Assembly (NCBI GenBank): GCA_003133205.1 | Contig: PKWK01000416.1 | Location: 1-13,156, forward strand | Origin: Granulicella sp. | GTDB taxonomy: Bacteria; Acidobacteriota; Terriglobia; Terriglobales; Acidobacteriaceae | DNA length: 13,156 bases | Direction: 5' to 3' | Shown here: positions 7,118 through 13,156 of the stretch, piece after piece | How the letters are laid out: each line of letters opens with the position of its first letter | How positions within the stretch are numbered: the stretch's first letter is position 1 | Position numbers and translations under genes: made by a program | The notes under the pieces: model-generated | Seen by the model: only the letters and a program-made list of their open reading frames with translations | The model's database searches: none | Told to the model about the DNA's origin: nothing

Positions 7118-10042
7118 ATGGCAGTCGCTAAGACTAAGTCCAGGGCGGCAAAGCGCGCTCCCTCCAAGGCCCCAAAGAAGTCCTCTACTAAGTCGAAGAA
7201 CCCCGCCCAGGCTGCGTCGAACGCGGTCGATGAGCAGCTAGCGCGCTATCGCTCCATGCGCGACTTCCACATCACCGCGGAGCCCAGCGGCGCTTCCACA
7301 AAGTCCCCCAAAAACGAGAACAGTACGAATTACCCCTTCTGTGTGCAGAAGCATGCCGCCTCGCACCTGCATTACGACTTCCGCCTGGGCTGGAACGGCG
7401 TCCTCAAAAGCTGGGCCGTCGCCAAGGGCCCGAGCTACGTCGTCGCCGACAAGCGTCTCGCCGTCCAGGTCGAAGACCACCCCATGGAGTACGGCGGCTT
7501 CGAGGGCGTCATTCCCGCCGGGCAATATGGCGGCGGCACCGTCATGATCTGGGATCAGGGCACGTGGGAGCCGCAACCCGCCTGCCCCGACGTCGACGCC
7601 GGACTGCGCGACGGCTCGCTCAAGTTCATCCTTCACGGCACCAAGCTCAAGGGCAAGTGGGCGCTCATCCGCATGCACGGCAAGTCCGGCGGCTCGCCCA
7701 GCAAGCCAAACTGGCTGCTCATCAAGGAACACGACGACTTCGAGCGCCCCGCATCGGCTCCCGCCGTCACCGACGCAGAGCCCAACTCCGTCGTCACCGG
7801 TCGCGACATCGACCAGATCGCCCGCAGCGAAGACCACGTCTGGAACTCCAAAGACACGCGCTCCGGCAACCAGGCCTGGTATCGCCAGGACAGCAAATCC
7901 GACGCCACGGAGAGCGCCAAAGGCGCGCCCAATTCTAGCCTGGGGCGAAGCTCCAGGTCCGCCGATTCCGTAAGCGACAGAGGGCTGAAGGCCCGACCCA
8001 TCCTCACCCCCCAGCAGTCCGCCAAACTCCCGCGCGAATCCCAGCCCGCGTTCCTCTCCCCACAGCTAGCCCAGCAGGCCGAAGCGCCCCCATCCAACGA
8101 CGGCTGGCTGCACGAACTCAAACTCGACGGCTACCGCATGCAGGCTCGCAAAGACGGCCACCGCGTCCAACTCCTCACCCGCAAGGGCCTCGACTGGACC
8201 CACCGCATGCCCACAATTGCGGCGGAGATCGCGAAGCTGCAACCAGCCAAGATCACCCTGGATGGTGAAGTCGTCGTCCTCTCCCCCGACGGCAACAGCA
8301 GCTTTGCTGCGCTGCAAGCCGCATTTCAGGATAGTGCCAGGAACCCGCTCACGTACTTCTGTTTCGACCTCCTCCATCTCAACGGCCACAACACCCGCAA
8401 CCTCCCGCTGCACGACCGCAAAGCCCTCCTCGCCGAAGTCCTCGCTCACGCCGACCCCGACATCCTTCGCATCTCCGAGCACCTCGAATCCGACGGCCCC
8501 ACCATCTTCCACAATGCCTGCAAGCTCCGCGCCGAGGGAATCGTCTCCAAGCGCGCCTCCGCCAAATACTCCTCCGGCCGCACCTCCGACTGGATCAAAT
8601 GCAAGTGCCTCCACGAGCAGGAGTTCGTCATCGGCGGCTTCACTCTCCCCGGCGCCGGCCACACCGGCATGCGCGGCGTAGGCGCTCTCCTCCTCGGCTA
8701 CTATCGCGACCACAAACTCATCTACGCCGGCCGCGTTGGAACCGGCTTTACGGAGAAGACCCACAAGCTCCTACGCGACAAGCTCGAACCCCTCGCCCAA
8801 TCCTCCACACCCTTCGAGAAGCCTCCCGCCGACGCCCGCAAGGGAGCGTATTGGGTCAAGCCCACGCTCGTAGCCCAGGTCCGCTTCGCCACGTGGACCG
8901 CCGACAGCCTCGTCCGCCAGGCCGCGTTCCTCGGCCTCCGCGAAGACAAGCCCGCCGCCGAAGTCACCCGCGAAACCTCCGCCCCCACACCCAAGTCCTC
9001 AAAGCCTACGAATGTTCGGGTGCCCCATCCATCGCAGCCTCACCGCGATGGGTGGGATGAACACTCTTCATCGAGCACCAAGGCCGCCTCCCACGTCGTC
9101 CATCCCCGCGCGGTCGCCGCCAAGGTCGCTCCCACCGAAGAACATCCGCCAGTCCGCCTCACCCATCCCACAAAGATCCTCGATCCCGAAACCGGCCTCA
9201 CCAAACAGGCCCTCGCCGACTACTACTGGGCGGTCGCCGCCCGCATGCTGCCGCACATCGCCGGCCGCCCGCTCTCGCTCGTGCGCTGCCCCGAAGGCTC
9301 CGCCAAGCCCTGCTTCTTCCAGAAGCACGTCACCTCCGTGCTCCCGCCCGGCATCGGCTCCGTCGATGTCCCCGACAAGAAAACCGGCGCAATCGAGCCA
9401 TACATCACGCTCACCGAGAAATCAGCCACCCCCGAAGCCCTCGCCTCGCTCGCCCAACTCGGCGTCCTCGAAATCCACCCGTGGGGCTCGCGCAACGACG
9501 ACCTCGAGCACCCCGACCGCCTCATCTTCGACCTCGACCCCGACGAATCGCTCGTCTGGCCCACCGTCACCGAAGCCGCCGCCGAAGTCCGCGCCCGCCT
9601 CAAAAAGCTCGGCCTCGCCAGCTTCCTCAAAACCACCGGCGGCAAGGGTCTCCACGTCGTCATCCCGATTCAGCCGACGCTCGACTGGTCCGCCGCGAAA
9701 GACTTCGCCCACCGCTTCGCTCTCGCCATGGAGAAGGCGAACCCCAGGCTCTACCTCACCAAAATGACCAAGTCCGCCCGCACCGGCAAGATCTACCTCG
9801 ACTATCTGCGCAACGAGCGCGGCGCCACCGCCGTCGCTCCGTACTCGCCCCGCGCCCGCGCCGGCGCGCCCGTCTCCATGCCGCTCGCGTGGTCCGAACT
9901 CGCCGCCCCCAAACGCCCATCCTTCCGCGTCCCCGACTTCGCCGACTGGCGCGCCCGCCTCGCCAAAGACCCCTGGAAAGCCATCGCGACGACCCACCAG
10001 GCCATCACGCCGGAAACCCTTGCTGCCTACGCCAAGTCTTAA
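7118..10042 (+). CDS. ligD: Multifunctional NHEJ DNA ligase LigD (phosphoesterase-ligase-polymerase)
   Basis: 974 aa from the ATG at 7118, with GGAG 5 nt and AAGGAG 11 nt upstream; a TTG 8 codons earlier is a weaker start. It processes and seals double-strand breaks with Ku. A basic N-terminal tail (1-about 45) comes first. The phosphoesterase domain (about 50-210) has His79-x5-His85-x-Asp87 and His121 in VEDHPMEYGGFEG. The ATP-dependent ligase domain (about 295-610) has KLDG with nucleophile Lys335, LTRKG, LDGEVV (Glu384), EGIVSKR (Glu473) and WIKCK (Lys494). The primase-like polymerase domain (about 680-974) has catalytic FDLDPDE (Asp805, Asp807), TTGGKGLHVVIPI (His846) and YLDY (Asp895). 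The order matches Pseudomonas LigD and differs from the Pol-first mycobacterial order. All expected key residues are present. Both interdomain linkers carry in-frame hairpin repeats (7935-8000 and 9018-9057). Confidence 0.97.
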   Translation: MAVAKTKSRAAKRAPSKAPKKSSTKSKNPAQAASNAVDEQLARYRSMRDFHITAEPSGASTKSPKNENSTNYPFCVQKHAASHLHYDFRLGWNGVLKSWAVAKGPSYVVADKRLAVQVEDHPMEYGGFEGVIPAGQYGGGTVMIWDQGTWEPQPACPDVDAGLRDGSLKFILHGTKLKGKWALIRMHGKSGGSPSKPNWLLIKEHDDFERPASAPAVTDAEPNSVVTGRDIDQIARSEDHVWNSKDTRSGNQAWYRQDSKSDATESAKGAPNSSLGRSSRSADSVSDRGLKARPILTPQQSAKLPRESQPAFLSPQLAQQAEAPPSNDGWLHELKLDGYRMQARKDGHRVQLLTRKGLDWTHRMPTIAAEIAKLQPAKITLDGEVVVLSPDGNSSFAALQAAFQDSARNPLTYFCFDLLHLNGHNTRNLPLHDRKALLAEVLAHADPDILRISEHLESDGPTIFHNACKLRAEGIVSKRASAKYSSGRTSDWIKCKCLHEQEFVIGGFTLPGAGHTGMRGVGALLLGYYRDHKLIYAGRVGTGFTEKTHKLLRDKLEPLAQSSTPFEKPPADARKGAYWVKPTLVAQVRFATWTADSLVRQAAFLGLREDKPAAEVTRETSAPTPKSSKPTNVRVPHPSQPHRDGWDEHSSSSTKAASHVVHPRAVAAKVAPTEEHPPVRLTHPTKILDPETGLTKQALADYYWAVAARMLPHIAGRPLSLVRCPEGSAKPCFFQKHVTSVLPPGIGSVDVPDKKTGAIEPYITLTEKSATPEALASLAQLGVLEIHPWGSRNDDLEHPDRLIFDLDPDESLVWPTVTEAAAEVRARLKKLGLASFLKTTGGKGLHVVIPIQPTLDWSAAKDFAHRFALAMEKANPRLYLTKMTKSARTGKIYLDYLRNERGATAVAPYSPRARAGAPVSMPLAWSELAAPKRPSFRVPDFADWRARLAKDPWKAIATTHQAITPETLAAYAKS
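7935..8000. repeat. Twin-hairpin repeat in the phosphoesterase-ligase linker of ligD
   Basis: First hairpin: cctggggc (7939-7946), loop gaa, gctccagg (7950-7957), 8 pairs including one G-T. Second: gggct (7982-7986), loop gaa, ggccc (7990-7994). The combination of a 'cctggggcgaagc' hairpin with an 'agggctgaaggcccga' hairpin resembles dispersed intergenic elements I associate with acidobacteria. It is translated in frame to a low-complexity Ser/Arg/Asp stretch at about LigD residues 274-295. Ends are approximate. Confidence 0.55.
9018..9057. repeat. REP-like hairpin element in the ligase-polymerase linker of ligD
   Basis: The arms are cccatccatcgc (9024-9035) and gcgatgggtggg (9045-9056): 12 pairs with one G-T and a 9-nt loop. 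It is flanked by gggtgc on the left, as in the element at 3171-3198. It is read in frame and encodes about RVPHPSQPHRDGWDE, at about LigD residues 634-648. Confidence 0.65.
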
Positions 10043-10122
10043 TGCTCCACCCCAGACATCCGCTTTCCCATATGACCCCGTCACTGCGTCCCACCCCTCC
10101 GCATGCTAGCGTGGATTGCGGG

Positions 10123-10245
10123 AATCAAGCTGGAGCAATCGACCACTTCGGCCTGCTCGGATTCACGCGACACACCGCCGCACCCGGACGCCTGATCGGC
10201 GGCTCGCTCATGGTCGCAGGAATGTTGTTAATCGGGAAGTTTTAG
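10123..10245 (+). pseudogene. C-terminal remnant of a YdcZ/DUF606-type DMT transporter
   Basis: A 40-codon open stretch ending in TAG at 10243-10245 encodes IDHFGLLGFTRH, then APGRLIGGSLMVAGMLLIGKF in two overlapping blocks. This is the pattern of the end of YdcZ (DUF606) small membrane transporters: an 'IDHFGLLG' loop, then a last helix after 'PGRLLG'. The preceding bases show no further membrane helix in any frame and no suitable start, so the rest of the gene is missing. The remnant's stop directly abuts the araD stop on the other strand. It marks a past deletion or rearrangement between ligD and araD. The assignment rests on family recognition only. Confidence 0.55.
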
Positions 10246-10953
10246 CTACTGCCCATACGTAGCCGCAGGCCCGTGTTTGCGGAAATAATGCCGGTCCAGC
10301 AGAGCCTGCGTCACCACGTTCGCCTCGGCCTTCAGCGTCAGCGTCTTGTACGCCATCTTCGCGCAATACTCCAACACCACCGCATTGTGCGCCGCATCGT
10401 GCGCGTCCTTGCCCCAGCAGAACGGTGCATGTCCCGCCACCAGGCATGCCGGCACGGCCAGCGGGTCGATGGCCGGATGCTCAGGCGTCGCGGCAAAGCG
10501 AGCCACGATAGCGAGACCAGTCTCGTGGACATACCGCCCACCGATGGCTTCGTCAGTCAGCGGAGCCGTACACGGCACCGGCCCATAAAAATAGTCCGCA
10601 TGCGTAGTCCCGAGCGCCGGAATCGCAAGCCCGGCCTGCGCAAAACTCGTCGCGTACTCCGAATGCGTATGCACCACCGCACCAATCGTCGGGAACTCAC
10701 GATACAGCAGCGTATGCGTGTCGAGGTCCGACGACGGCTTCAATGTGCCCTCTACTATCTTGCCGTTCAGGTCGGTGACCACCATGTGCTCGGGCCGCAG
10801 GTCGTCGTAATCCACGCCCGACGGCTTGATGACCACAAGCCCCTGTTCGCGGTCGACTCCGCTGGCATTGCCGAAGGTGTAGAGGACAAGCCCATGCTTG
10901 ACCAGTTCAAGGTTGGCGTCGAGGACAGCGGTGCGAAGTTCTTTAAGCAGCAT
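10246..10953 (-). CDS. araD: L-ribulose-5-phosphate 4-epimerase
   Basis: 235 aa, close to the 231 aa of E. coli AraD. It interconverts L-ribulose 5-phosphate and D-xylulose 5-phosphate, feeding L-arabinose carbon into the pentose phosphate pathway, in the cytosol. Class II aldolase-fold marks are clear: GNASG (28-32), IKPSGVDYDDL (42-52), SSDLDTH with Asp76, VVHTHSEYAT with zinc ligands His95 and His97, THADYFYG with Asp120, and VAGHAPFCWG with the third zinc ligand His175. The C-terminus ends ATYGQ with a conserved tyrosine, as in E. coli (AYYGQ). There is no clear Shine-Dalgarno; a TATCCT hexamer ends 7 nt before the ATG. No araA, araB or xylose genes are in the window. Confidence 0.95.
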   Translation of the reverse strand: MLLKELRTAVLDANLELVKHGLVLYTFGNASGVDREQGLVVIKPSGVDYDDLRPEHMVVTDLNGKIVEGTLKPSSDLDTHTLLYREFPTIGAVVHTHSEYATSFAQAGLAIPALGTTHADYFYGPVPCTAPLTDEAIGGRYVHETGLAIVARFAATPEHPAIDPLAVPACLVAGHAPFCWGKDAHDAAHNAVVLEYCAKMAYKTLTLKAEANVVTQALLDRHYFRKHGPAATYGQ

Positions 10954-10960
10954 GACTTAC

Positions 10961-10966
10961 AGGATA
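10961..10966 (-). promoter_or_regulatory. Possible -10 element directly before araD
   Basis: Minus-strand TATCCT ends 7 nt before the araD ATG, which would put transcription start within 1-2 nt of the start codon. I find no convincing -35 hexamer at 16-19 nt. Listed because aceB and the glycosyltransferase gene show the same arrangement. Confidence 0.25.
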
Positions 10967-11060
10967 CAACCGCCAGTCGCCTCTTGAGTGCGCCACCCGC
11001 TCTGCGATGCAATATCCGGTACTGCTTAAGGTCACGGCTCATAGGCTGCTGAAAAGTCCG

Positions 11061-11120
11061 TCTCCTGTCCTCGGGATCCATCTCCTGTCCTCGGGATCCG
11101 TCTCCTGCCTTTGGGATTAG
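11061..11120. repeat. Tandem 20-bp repeat, three units
   Basis: Units at 11061-11080, 11081-11100 and 11101-11120. The first two read tctcctgtcctcgggatcc followed by a or g and differ only at that last base. The third unit matches at 15 of 20 positions, and its second half (cctttgggattag) is also the beginning of the dispersed element seen at 13017 and 13055. The array lies between araD and the small lipoprotein gene and is non-coding. Confidence 0.85.
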
Positions 11121-11143
11121 CGTGGGGCTTTAGCTTTAGCCCC
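11106..11143. repeat. Dispersed hairpin repeat, copy 1 (gcctttSggattagcgtggggc family)
   Basis: The left part tgcctttgggattagcgt matches the two copies at the right end of the window apart from one base (g for c). It is followed by a hairpin, ggggct (11124-11129) and agcccc (11138-11143), 6 pairs with an 8-nt loop. It lies just downstream of the minus-strand glycosyltransferase/lipoprotein pair and could end their transcript, though no T-run follows. Confidence 0.6.
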
Positions 11144-11181
11144 GGGCCTTCTCTTCGTTGCCGCGATTGAGGACTCACGCA

Positions 11182-11355
11182 TCAGCGCCGGCTGAGAAAC
11201 CACACCGCCAGCAGCACCAGCGTGACAACCAGGCTGCCCGGCCAAACCCACCAGCCGCCTTGGCTCGAATAACCCGCAACCAGACAGCCCGAAAGCCCGG
11301 TGCAAAGCAAGAGGCTCGCGCCAACAATGGATGCGGTCTTGGTGGTTCTTTTCAT
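11182..11355 (-). CDS. Small lipoprotein-like membrane protein, unknown function
   Basis: 57 aa, starting at the ATG at 11353-11355, 10 bp after the glycosyltransferase stop. The N-terminus is a lipoprotein-type signal: MKRTTKTASIVGA, hydrophobic core, then LSGC with the cysteine at about residue 24 as candidate lipidation site. After GYSSQGGWWVWPG comes one predicted membrane helix (SLVVTLVLLAVWFLSRR) ending in two arginines. Having both a lipobox and a C-terminal helix in 57 residues is unusual; the first hydrophobic stretch could instead be a membrane anchor, giving a two-helix protein. No clear Shine-Dalgarno is visible, so translation may be coupled to the upstream gene. I do not recognise a named family. 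Confidence 0.6.
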   Translation of the reverse strand: MKRTTKTASIVGASLLLCTGLSGCLVAGYSSQGGWWVWPGSLVVTLVLLAVWFLSRR

Positions 11356-11365
11356 CTGCGTGGAT

Positions 11366-12343
11366 CTACTGCAACAGGCTCTCTTCGCTGGAGCGCAGCC
11401 GCAGAATCCGGTCAATCGCATACGGCGCGCGATGGCTCGTAGTATGGAAGTGACGCACCTGCAACTCACCCAGCAAGCCGATGCCGAGCATCTGGATGCC
11501 CGCAAGAATGAGCACGCCGGCAATGACGAAGATAGGTCCGTGAGCGAGCATGACGCGCTGGCCGGTAAAAATCTTCAGCGCGAGCAGCCACATCGCCAGC
11601 CCTCCGCCGGAGATCATGCCCAGCGCTCCGATCGACCCGAAGAAGTGCAGCGGGCGCGTCATGTAGCGCAGCAGGAAGCGGATCGTCACCAGGTCGAAAC
11701 AGACCCGCACCGTGCGCGAAATTCCGTAGTGACTTTGGCCATACTGGCGCCGCGGGTTCGAGATGGGGATCTCGCAGATGCTGGCGCCGTACCACGAGGC
11801 CAGCGCCGGGATGAAGCGGTGCATCTCGCCATACAGCGGTATGTTGTTGATCACCTCGCGGCGGTACGCCTTGAAGGTCGTGCCAAAGTCGTGAATATCC
11901 ACGCCGGAGATGCGCGCCATGATCCAGTTCGCGCAGGCCGACGGAATGCGCCGGAACAGCAGGTTGTCCGCGCGGTGCGAACGCCATCCGCTGACCACGT
12001 CATAGCCTTCTTCCAAGCGCGCCAGAAAGTTCGGAATCTCTTCCGGATCGTGCTGCAGGTCGCCGTCCATCGAGATCAGCATGTCGCCCTGGGCGTGATC
12101 GAAGCCGGCTGCCAACGCGGACGTCTGGCCGAAGTTGCGGCGCAGCTTGATGACCAGCACCCGGCTGTCGACTGCGGCGATCTCCTCCAGCAGCCGGTAG
12201 GTGCGATCGCGCGAGCCATCGTCGACGAACACCATCTCGAAGGACTCGCCCACCTGCTCCATCACCAGCTTGACGCGGTCATAGAGCGTCGTGACGTTCT
12301 CCTCTTCGTTGTGGAACGGCACGACGATAGAGTATTTCGGCAC
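11366..12343 (-). CDS. GT2 family membrane glycosyltransferase (GtrB/ArnC/DPM1-like)
   Basis: 325 aa from a GTG at 12341-12343, chosen because the family begins at this point (PKYSIVVPFHNEEENV); the longer frame from 12481 adds 46 residues unlike the family. Such enzymes transfer a sugar from a nucleotide donor to polyprenyl phosphate at the inner face of the cytoplasmic membrane. Visible marks are FVDDGSRD (Asp41, Asp42) for nucleotide binding, RRNFGQTSALAAGFDHA, and the DXD-type motif SMDGDLQHDPEEIP (about 91-104) binding the metal and donor. DFGTTFKAYRREV and SWYGASICEIPI follow. Two membrane helices lie at about 234-259 and 269-294. The sugar cannot be read from sequence. It is followed 10 bp later by a small lipoprotein-like gene. 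There is no Shine-Dalgarno; a promoter fits right at the start codon (see 12350-12379). Confidence 0.88.
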   Translation of the reverse strand: MPKYSIVVPFHNEEENVTTLYDRVKLVMEQVGESFEMVFVDDGSRDRTYRLLEEIAAVDSRVLVIKLRRNFGQTSALAAGFDHAQGDMLISMDGDLQHDPEEIPNFLARLEEGYDVVSGWRSHRADNLLFRRIPSACANWIMARISGVDIHDFGTTFKAYRREVINNIPLYGEMHRFIPALASWYGASICEIPISNPRRQYGQSHYGISRTVRVCFDLVTIRFLLRYMTRPLHFFGSIGALGMISGGGLAMWLLALKIFTGQRVMLAHGPIFVIAGVLILAGIQMLGIGLLGELQVRHFHTTSHRAPYAIDRILRLRSSEESLLQ

Positions 12344-12349
12344 ACATTG

Positions 12350-12379
12350 ATGATACGCCCGGAAAACGCGGCGCGTCAT
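12350..12379 (-). promoter_or_regulatory. Candidate leaderless promoter of the glycosyltransferase gene
   Basis: On the minus strand: -35 ATGACG (12374-12379, 4 of 6 matches to TTGACA), 18-nt spacer, -10 TATCAT (12350-12355, 4 of 6 matches to TATAAT). The -10 ends 6 nt before the GTG, so +1 would fall on the start codon itself. Confidence 0.4.
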
Positions 12380-12407
12380 GAATTCCCGACACCGAAAAGC
12401 ACCCATT

Positions 12408-12436
12408 ATGACGTCATCGCAGGAATCAACTATGGT
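12408..12436 (+). promoter_or_regulatory. Candidate promoter of the 12505 gene, with palindrome over the -35
   Basis: ATGACG (12408-12413), 17-nt spacer, TATGGT (12431-12436); each hexamer matches 4 of 6 consensus positions. The -35 lies within a perfect 10-bp palindrome ATGACGTCAT (12408-12417), a possible operator. It sits in the 161-bp spacer between two divergent genes. Confidence 0.35.
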
Positions 12437-12504
12437 ACACAAATCCGACGCGAGGGTCTCGACGGGGGAATCGCCGCGCATGAAAATAGATGCAGCGGAG
12501 CGCT

Positions 12505-12936
12505 ATGAAACCGATCTTTAGGATATTGATGATCGTGGTGGCTGTTGCCGTTGGAGCCGCCTGGTACGTTCACTGGGCGAGGACGCGCGCGCTGAATAGC
12601 GGCGATGTCTTCGTCCGCGAGGAGTCGGGCGACAACTCCAGGCCCGAGTCGGCAAACCAACCTGCCCGCTCGCAGGAACTGGCAGAAAATGGAACAGGAG
12701 CACCCGGCTTGTCCCGCCCGCAGGACAACGTTGCAACCATTCCGACTTCCGACACAATCAGCCGCAACCCGTCAAACGGAATCGTCTTGGCCCGCCCCGG
12801 AAGGTATCAACTCTACCGCCAGGGAGATATCACGTGGCGGATGGACACCGATAACGGCGATGCGTGCGTTCTCTTCGCGACGGTGGTCCAGTGGGGCAAG
12901 ACGATCGTGTACGACCATGGATGCGGCAGTCGCTAG
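12505..12936 (+). CDS. Small membrane-anchored protein of unknown function
   Basis: 143 aa from the ATG at 12505, with GGAG 4 nt upstream; an ATG five codons earlier lacks a Shine-Dalgarno and would break the clean signal start. Residues 1-23 (MKPIFRILMIVVAVAVGAAW) form an uncleaved anchor or signal peptide, so the rest is outside the cytoplasm. Residues about 30-95 are polar, low-complexity and probably disordered. The last about 45 residues form a compact conserved-looking block: GRYQLYRQGDITWRMDTD, then GDACVLFATVVQWGKT and YDHGCG. Its two cysteines could form a disulfide. I believe this block occurs in other acidobacterial proteins of unknown role, but this is from memory. It is divergent from the glycosyltransferase gene. 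Confidence 0.72.
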   Translation: MKPIFRILMIVVAVAVGAAWYVHWARTRALNSGDVFVREESGDNSRPESANQPARSQELAENGTGAPGLSRPQDNVATIPTSDTISRNPSNGIVLARPGRYQLYRQGDITWRMDTDNGDACVLFATVVQWGKTIVYDHGCGSR

Positions 12937-13016
12937 CGTTGTGCGTCACACAATGGGACATGGATTCGCTTTGAAAGGAATGGGCTTCAGACGCTGCCGA
13001 AAAAGGCGTTGCTATC

Positions 13017-13082
13017 GCCTTTCGGATTAGCGTAGGGCTTCCGCAGTTGCCCTTGCCTTTCGGATTAGCGTGGGGCTTCCGC
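13017..13082. repeat. Direct repeat pair, dispersed hairpin family copies 2 and 3
   Basis: Two 28-bp copies, 13017-13044 and 13055-13082, spaced by 38 bp, both of the form gcctttcggattagcgt then agggc or ggggc then ttccgc, with one mismatch. They share their left part with the copy at 11106. Non-coding, downstream of the 12505 gene. Confidence 0.85.
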
Positions 13083-13088
13083 CCCACG
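13069..13088. terminator. Strong hairpin, possible transcription terminator
   Basis: A perfect 8-bp stem, cgtggggc (13069-13076) and gccccacg (13081-13088), with loop ttcc. It overlaps the end of repeat copy 3. No T-run follows on either side, so it may be a repeat hairpin without terminator function. It is the strongest hairpin downstream of the 12505 gene. Confidence 0.35.
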
Positions 13089-13104
13089 AATAAGGCCACA
13101 AAAG

Positions 13105-13156
13105 CTAAAGGGGCTTTAGAGGATGATGAAAAATGCGACGATTTGAAAGGGCGCGA
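13105..13156. repeat. Further hairpin repeat, cut by window end
   Basis: ctaaag (13105-13110), loop ggg, ctttag (13114-13119) forms a 6-bp hairpin. The last bases, gaaagggcgcga, look like the left half of another hairpin whose right arm would lie beyond the window; this second point is a guess. Confidence 0.4.

Noticed and set aside
10273..11052. 259-codon plus-strand open frame
   Set aside because: Opposite araD, whose catalytic residues are all present. The product is Arg-rich and shows no family features.
12344..12481. N-terminal extension of the glycosyltransferase to the ATG at 12481
   Set aside because: The added 46 residues do not resemble the family, which starts right at the GTG at 12343, and a promoter-like pair lies inside the extension.
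11300..12508. 402-codon plus-strand open frame
   Set aside because: Opposite the well-supported glycosyltransferase. It is rich in His/Arg/Gln/Ala without recognisable motifs.
12939..12953. ttgtg-cgtca-cacaa hairpin after the 12505 gene
   Set aside because: 5-bp stem with no T-run; not convincing as a terminator.

Overview
The window looks like chromosomal DNA from a GC-rich acidobacterium (Terriglobia / Acidobacteriaceae type). This is inferred from protein style, dense GC-rich coding, and short hairpin-forming repeats of the kind (`attagcgtggggc...`, `gggtgcccca...`) I associate with these genomes. No ribosomal marker is present, so taxonomy is not proven.

Left part (1-914): on the minus strand, the first 36 codons of an APC-type amino-acid permease run off the left edge. 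Upstream of it is an orphan Hcp-like (type VI secretion tube) protein with an apparent Sec signal peptide. A 224-bp divergent spacer with one 7-bp inverted repeat separates this pair from the next block.

Central plus-strand block (915-10042): five co-directional genes. The first three are tightly spaced: a fumarylacetoacetase-superfamily 2-keto-4-pentenoate hydratase-like enzyme, a large Tat-exported glycoside-hydrolase-like protein, and malate synthase A (aceB). Then comes a bacterial non-homologous end-joining pair: Ku, with a good sigma70-like promoter in front of it, and the three-domain LigD (phosphoesterase, ligase, polymerase). Two dispersed hairpin repeats have been absorbed in frame into the two interdomain linkers of LigD. 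A third lies in frame in the glycoside-hydrolase-like gene.

Right part (10043-13156): a 40-codon remnant of a YdcZ/DUF606-type transporter abuts the 3' end of minus-strand araD (L-ribulose-5-phosphate 4-epimerase). Next is an intergenic tandem 20-bp repeat with a hairpin. A minus-strand pair follows: a GtrB/ArnC/DPM1-like membrane glycosyltransferase and a 57-aa lipoprotein-like gene. Diverging from it is a small membrane-anchored protein of unknown function, followed by a cluster of hairpin repeats that is cut by the window end.

The functional themes are carbon catabolism (keto-acid hydratase, exported glycosidase-like protein, glyoxylate-shunt malate synthase, pentose epimerase), double-strand-break repair (Ku-LigD) and envelope functions. 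No CRISPR array, tRNA, rRNA, transposase or complete secretion-system locus was recognised. The most distinctive signal is repeat elements tolerated inside coding sequence.
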